DNA from: Alphaproteobacteria bacterium
Lineage (GTDB): Bacteria > Pseudomonadota > Alphaproteobacteria > SHVP01
DNA: 64,000 nt
Assembly (NCBI GenBank): GCA_040216735.1
Contig: JAVJOO010000004.1
Span: 433,396 to 497,395, forward strand
Reading direction: 5' to 3'
Shown here: positions 60,797 through 64,000 of the stretch, piece after piece
Layout: every line of letters begins with the position of its first letter
Position numbering within the stretch: position 1 is the stretch's first letter
The notes under the pieces: generated by a model
Seen by the model: only the letters and a program-made list of their open reading frames with translations
Told to the model about the DNA's origin: nothing
Database searches by the model: none
Made by a program: the position numbers and the translations under genes

Positions 60797-61474
60797 CTAC
60801 CCTTCGTATTCTGCGAGAACGTATGTGGTCTTGAGGAGATCCCAACGGATTTTGACGAACAACAGATCGTCGCCGTGGTACCACACGTGCTCGGGGGGAT
60901 GGCCCGACTCGCGCAGCGGAAAGACGAAATGCTTAACTTGAAATTTTCCTGCTGGAACGGTCATTTCTTCGTCGCCGACCAATTGGGCGCGAAACTTTCC
61001 CCGGCCGATCATCGGGCCCGAAGCGCCGTTCGGTAGCGGCGAACTCATGATCGATGCCCAACCTTGTTCGGCTTCGCCGCTCGACCAGTCCCATGCGCCG
61101 AGATGCCAAATGTCGCAGACAACCGGGTGGGCGCCAAAGGACCGCGGCCACTCCATCACAGGCACCTTTTGGGAGATGCGGCCTTCCTTCGCCGTGTAGC
61201 CTTCGCATTCGACGTTCGTCGGTCCAAATCGGAACCATGCCGCGCCCATAAACTCCTCCGCGACGGTCAGGCGGACATAGGAGTCGATAGGGCGCCACTC
61301 TTTGTCGACGGTATACACAACGTCCCGAAGAATGCGGGTATCGTCCATTTCGCAATGCGACCGCAATGTTCGGGAGCCGTCGGGCTGGACGGTAACCGTG
61401 AACCATTCTCTTCCGCGTTCGCCGATGTCGTCGTGGATGTAATCGATTCTGCCGCGGTAGGTCCGGTGTTTCAT
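60797..61474 (-). CDS. unknown protein, paralog A of a pair
   Basis: A 225-residue soluble protein with an overall beta-rich pattern. Close sequence likeness to the protein at 62114-62794 is seen in GERGREWFTVTV, VECEGYTAKEGRISQ, HPVVCDIWHL and NGASGPM. The end (VPAGKFQVKHFVF then LFVKIRWDLLKTTYVLAEYE) recalls DUF3108-type beta-sheet proteins, but that is weak. No catalytic motif is visible. A gene for a NUDIX hydrolase lies between the two paralogs on the opposite strand. Confidence 0.78.
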   Translation of the reverse strand: MKHRTYRGRIDYIHDDIGERGREWFTVTVQPDGSRTLRSHCEMDDTRILRDVVYTVDKEWRPIDSYVRLTVAEEFMGAAWFRFGPTNVECEGYTAKEGRISQKVPVMEWPRSFGAHPVVCDIWHLGAWDWSSGEAEQGWASIMSSPLPNGASGPMIGRGKFRAQLVGDEEMTVPAGKFQVKHFVFPLRESGHPPEHVWYHGDDLLFVKIRWDLLKTTYVLAEYEG

Positions 61475-61545
61475 GGCGAGCTTCCGTTACAGGATGAATT
61501 GAACTAGGTGACGTTGGGATAGGTCACCAGCAAACAGGAGAGACG

Positions 61546-62112
61546 ATGTCGCGGAAAGCAGAAATAATCCGCCGAGACACGGTTTACCAGGGCTACTTCG
61601 ACCTTGAAGAGGTGGCGTTCAAGCATACCACGGTCGACGGTGGGATGAGCCCAGCGATAAATCGCCTCGTCCTCAATGTCGGAGAGGTCGCAGCCGGACT
61701 CCTGATCGACCGCCACCGCCGTAGGGTCGTCCTGGTGGAGCAATTCCGCCTACCGGCCCTGGACCGCGATGGCGGCTGGCTAACCGAAGTCGTGGCGGGC
61801 AGGGTGGACCCTGGCGAAACGCCGGTGGATGCCTTTCGCCGCGAGACGTTGGAAGAAGCCGGTTACGAGATCGCCGACCCCGTCCAAATCCACCGGTTCT
61901 ATCCGGCCAGCGGCACCCTGGCGGAGCATATGACGCTGTTCTGTGCCGAGCTCGGGCAACGGGTGAACGAGGGCGGCGGTACCGATGCCGACGAAGACAT
62001 CCGCGTCCTCGATTGGAGCTATGCGGAGTTCTTTTCCGCCCTCGACAACGGGCGCATCATTGACGCCAAGACGATAATTGCCGGGCTGTGGCTGCGCCAA
62101 ACACAGGGGTAG
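61546..62112 (+). CDS. NUDIX hydrolase, ADP-ribose pyrophosphatase-like
   Basis: A 188-residue hydrolase of nucleoside diphosphate derivatives. The NUDIX box is complete: GRVDPGETPVDAFRRETLEE then AG, matching G-x5-E-x7-REVxEExGU at all catalytic positions. The fold around it (VVLVEQFRLPALDRDGGWLT then EVVAG) is that of the ADP-ribose pyrophosphatase group. It starts MSRKAEIIRR; AGGAGA lies four bases before the ATG. Its stop overlaps nothing, but the convergent paralog B stop lies at 62114. Confidence 0.93.
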   Translation: MSRKAEIIRRDTVYQGYFDLEEVAFKHTTVDGGMSPAINRLVLNVGEVAAGLLIDRHRRRVVLVEQFRLPALDRDGGWLTEVVAGRVDPGETPVDAFRRETLEEAGYEIADPVQIHRFYPASGTLAEHMTLFCAELGQRVNEGGGTDADEDIRVLDWSYAEFFSALDNGRIIDAKTIIAGLWLRQTQG

Positions 62113-62113
62113 C

Positions 62114-62794
62114 TCAGCCCTGAGTTCCCGTGGTCTCCTGCAACAAATAGGTCGTGGAAAGGACGTCGAAACGCATTTTGACCAGCAGCCTGTCGTTCAG
62201 CGTGCACCATGCATCCATACGATCGTGCCCTTCCTTGTCGACATAGGTGACGCGTTCGCACTCAAAACTTCCCGCGGGGGCCTCGACGGTTTCCTTGCCG
62301 CGGTAACGGAAGCGATGCTGGGAGATGCCGAGCATCGGGCCCGATGCACCGTTTGCCAGAGGCGAGCAGGTGGCGGACGTGAAGGTTTGTATTTCCTCCT
62401 GTTTGGATCGTTCGATATTGGCAAAATGCCAAACATCGCAGGCCACCGGGTGGGTTACGAACGAATGCGGCGGTTCGTCGAACGCCATCGTTTGGGAAAT
62501 CCTGCCTTCGTTCGCGGTAAACCCTTCGCACTCGACTTGCTTGCCGTTGAAGCGAAACCAGCTCGATCCGAGGAATTCGTCTCTGACGGAGACTCGGACA
62601 AAGACGTCCTTGGGTCGCCAGTTCATATCGACGGTGGACGTGACATCGCGCAAGACCTGTGAGTCATCCATTTCACATAGGGCCCGCAGCGTTCGATCAC
62701 CGTTGCCATGCACCGTTACCGTGCACCACTCTCGACCGCGTTCACCGGTGTCTCCGAGGTACTGAATCTTGTAGCTGTAGGTTCGATGTTGCAT
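62114..62794 (-). CDS. unknown protein, paralog B of a pair
   Basis: A 226-residue soluble protein starting MQHRTYSYKIQYLGDTGERG. It matches paralog A along its length at about half of the positions by eye: REWCTVTVHGNG, ECEGFTANEGRISQ, HPVACDVWHF, GASGPMLG and TTYLLQE near the end. Unlike A it has extra cysteines. It is written on the same strand as A with the NUDIX gene between them in the opposite direction. Function unknown. Confidence 0.78.
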   Translation of the reverse strand: MQHRTYSYKIQYLGDTGERGREWCTVTVHGNGDRTLRALCEMDDSQVLRDVTSTVDMNWRPKDVFVRVSVRDEFLGSSWFRFNGKQVECEGFTANEGRISQTMAFDEPPHSFVTHPVACDVWHFANIERSKQEEIQTFTSATCSPLANGASGPMLGISQHRFRYRGKETVEAPAGSFECERVTYVDKEGHDRMDAWCTLNDRLLVKMRFDVLSTTYLLQETTGTQG

Positions 62795-62894
62795 CCGGTA
62801 TCTCGTCTAGTTGTCGCTGTCCGGCTGGTACTGCGGGCCGTGCCGAGGGTAGTCTTTCTCTCGAACGCAAACGGGCGTCTGGGGAGGGTCGTCA

Positions 62895-63560
62895 TTGCCT
62901 CATATCTTTGTAGCCGGTGCAAGCCGGCGAGTCGGGTTCGAGACGGTAAAAGTTCTTCGCGCTAAGGGATACGACGTATCGTGCTGCTTTCGGAGCGAGT
63001 CTGACCGTACAACGGTCGAGCAGACGGGGGCGCGAGTCGAGATCGTCGACGCCTTTGACGCGGGCGTCCTTGCCGATGCAATTGCCCGGGCCGGCGCGCT
63101 CGACGCGGTTATTTGTACGCTCGGCGGCAAGCCCGGCGACGAACCGAGGGTGGATTTCGTCGGCGCCAAGCACAGTATCGATGGGACGAAAGCCGCAGGC
63201 ATCAAGCGGTTTCTGTTCGTCACCGCCATAGGCTGTGGCAACACTTGGGACATCCTAGGCGAAAAGGCGCAAGGGTTTCTCGGTCCCGCGATTGAGGCGA
63301 AGAACAAAGCCGAGGAATATCTGTTCGCAAGCGGGCTGGATTACACGGTCCTGCGACCGGGCGGCTTGTCGGACGACCCCGCGACGGGGAACGGCTTTCT
63401 GACCCGGAATGCCGATGTCCTTGGCACCGTGACCCGCGCGGACGTCGCAGCGCAACTCGTCCGCTGTCTGGAGAACAGCACAACCAGGGGCAAGGTCTAC
63501 CAAGTTCTCGACCGCACCCAGATGCGGACCGAAACGCCCTACGTCGAAGAAGTTCTCTAG
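62895..63560 (+). CDS. NAD(P)-binding protein, atypical SDR
   Basis: A 221-residue Rossmann-fold protein of the extended NmrA/SDR-like group. The dinucleotide loop is FVAGASRRVGFETVKVL. Other landmarks: AVICTLGG, KRFLFVTAIGCGNTWD, a KNKAEEYL helix and the YTVLRPGGLSDDPATGNG segment. The YxxxK active site is absent, as in many atypical members. The start is TTG 62895, preceded by GGGGAGGG. Function unknown. Confidence 0.87.
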   Translation: MPHIFVAGASRRVGFETVKVLRAKGYDVSCCFRSESDRTTVEQTGARVEIVDAFDAGVLADAIARAGALDAVICTLGGKPGDEPRVDFVGAKHSIDGTKAAGIKRFLFVTAIGCGNTWDILGEKAQGFLGPAIEAKNKAEEYLFASGLDYTVLRPGGLSDDPATGNGFLTRNADVLGTVTRADVAAQLVRCLENSTTRGKVYQVLDRTQMRTETPYVEEVL

Positions 63561-63563
63561 CGG

Positions 63564-64000
63564 CTATTCCGCGGCGACGGGTCGCGCCTGAGCGGCGGCC
63601 AACAAGGAGACAACTTCGTCTGTGGTCTGAACGTCGCCGAAATTGATGATAAAAGAGTACAGACTGGCGGCGTGCTGCTCGTCCGTGTTTGTTGAACAAC
63701 TATCCGACACCATGAGGGTGCGGTAGTTCAGCATCATCGCGTCGCGCGCTGTCGACTCGCAGCAAACATTCGTCGCGGTCCCTGTGATGAGAACGGTATC
63801 GATTCCACGACTGCGCAGCACTTGGTCGAGGTCCGACGAGCCTTGAATAAAGGCGCTGTAGCGCGATTTACGGACCGTCAGGTCTTCCGGATGCGGACGA
63901 AGGTCGGCGTAAAGTTCGTGCCCATGTGCGCCCTCGGACATCGACTCGGTGCGGCGCTTAAAGCCCTCCGGGGTCGAAAGTTCCCGGTGAAAGTGGGACC
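63564..64000 (-). CDS. isochorismatase-family cysteine hydrolase (5' part outside window)
   Basis: The C-terminal 145 residues of a cysteine hydrolase of the isochorismatase superfamily. The frame is open to the window edge, so the N-terminus with the catalytic Asp is missing. The catalytic cysteine is in TGTATNVCCESTARDAMML, and the lysine in RKSRYSAFIQG. The group includes isochorismatases, N-carbamoylsarcosine and biuret hydrolases and nicotinamidases; the sequence does not separate them. It converges with the atypical SDR gene, four bases from its stop. Confidence 0.88.
   Translation of the reverse strand, partial: SHFHRELSTPEGFKRRTESMSEGAHGHELYADLRPHPEDLTVRKSRYSAFIQGSSDLDQVLRSRGIDTVLITGTATNVCCESTARDAMMLNYRTLMVSDSCSTNTDEQHAASLYSFIINFGDVQTTDEVVSLLAAAQARPVAAE

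Overview
The window is a 64 kb piece of a high-GC alphaproteobacterial chromosome, most like a Rhodospirillales-type lineage. The grounds are the gene families and their order (glnE/DUF1499/bcp/M23/bactofilin, mrcA-prfB, glnB-glnA, cysE-iscR-cysteine desulfurases-ferredoxin), Rhodospirillales-like small proteins, and frequent GTG/TTG starts. No exact genus can be named from the sequence alone. I see no prophage, insertion sequence or CRISPR array, and one tRNA gene (tRNA-His).

Layout. 1-4.9 kb: the end of a class A penicillin-binding protein, prfB with a programmed +1 frameshift, a bactofilin and an overlapping M23 peptidase, a Bcp peroxiredoxin and a DUF1499 protein. 4.9-13.5 kb: glnE, a very large AsmA/YhdP-like envelope protein, tyrS and anmK. 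13.5-18.6 kb: an alpha/beta hydrolase and then a tightly coupled operon cysE-iscR-two cysteine desulfurases-ferredoxin-TfoX, with a promoter overlapped by a dyad that could be the IscR operator. 18.7-27.7 kb: small conserved proteins, a diheme cytochrome c, a cold-shock gene with a clear terminator, a methyltransferase pseudogene with an internal deletion, a GGDEF/EAL protein, an enoyl-CoA hydratase, a DEAD-box helicase and a hydrolase. 27.9-33.8 kb: an IlvD/Edd dehydratase, three tandem homologous lipoproteins of unknown function, and parE. 33.9-38 kb: thioesterase, MscS channel, MAPEG protein, then a two-gene operon of a pentapeptide-repeat protein and a divergent class III nucleotidyl-cyclase-like protein. 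38.2-40.3 kb: glnB-glnA with a strong sigma-54 promoter match and a glnA terminator. 40.3-49.5 kb: two LysE exporters, an SDR with an altered active site, two aminotransferases, a hybrid histidine kinase, an STGPRT-motif protein beside short repeats, an isoprenylcysteine-methyltransferase-like protein, CheW and tRNA-His. 49.5-64 kb: a membrane-fused spermidine-synthase-like protein, a second pentapeptide-repeat operon with a four-helix membrane protein, PomAB-like flagellar stator genes, tandem MFS transporters, a serine hydrolase, a secreted protein of unknown function, a DMT exporter, two paralogous unknown proteins flanking a NUDIX hydrolase, an NAD(P)-binding protein and a truncated isochorismatase.

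How the parts fit. Nitrogen control is represented by three linked-function genes: glnB (PII), glnA (its adenylylation tyrosine is visible) and glnE (the adenylylating enzyme, 30 kb away). Cysteine supply and sulfur transfer are joined in one operon under an Fe-S regulator. Motility and signalling genes (stator, CheW, GGDEF/EAL, hybrid kinase) are scattered. The least explained material is the two pentapeptide-repeat operons, the lipoprotein trio and the paralog pair around the NUDIX gene.
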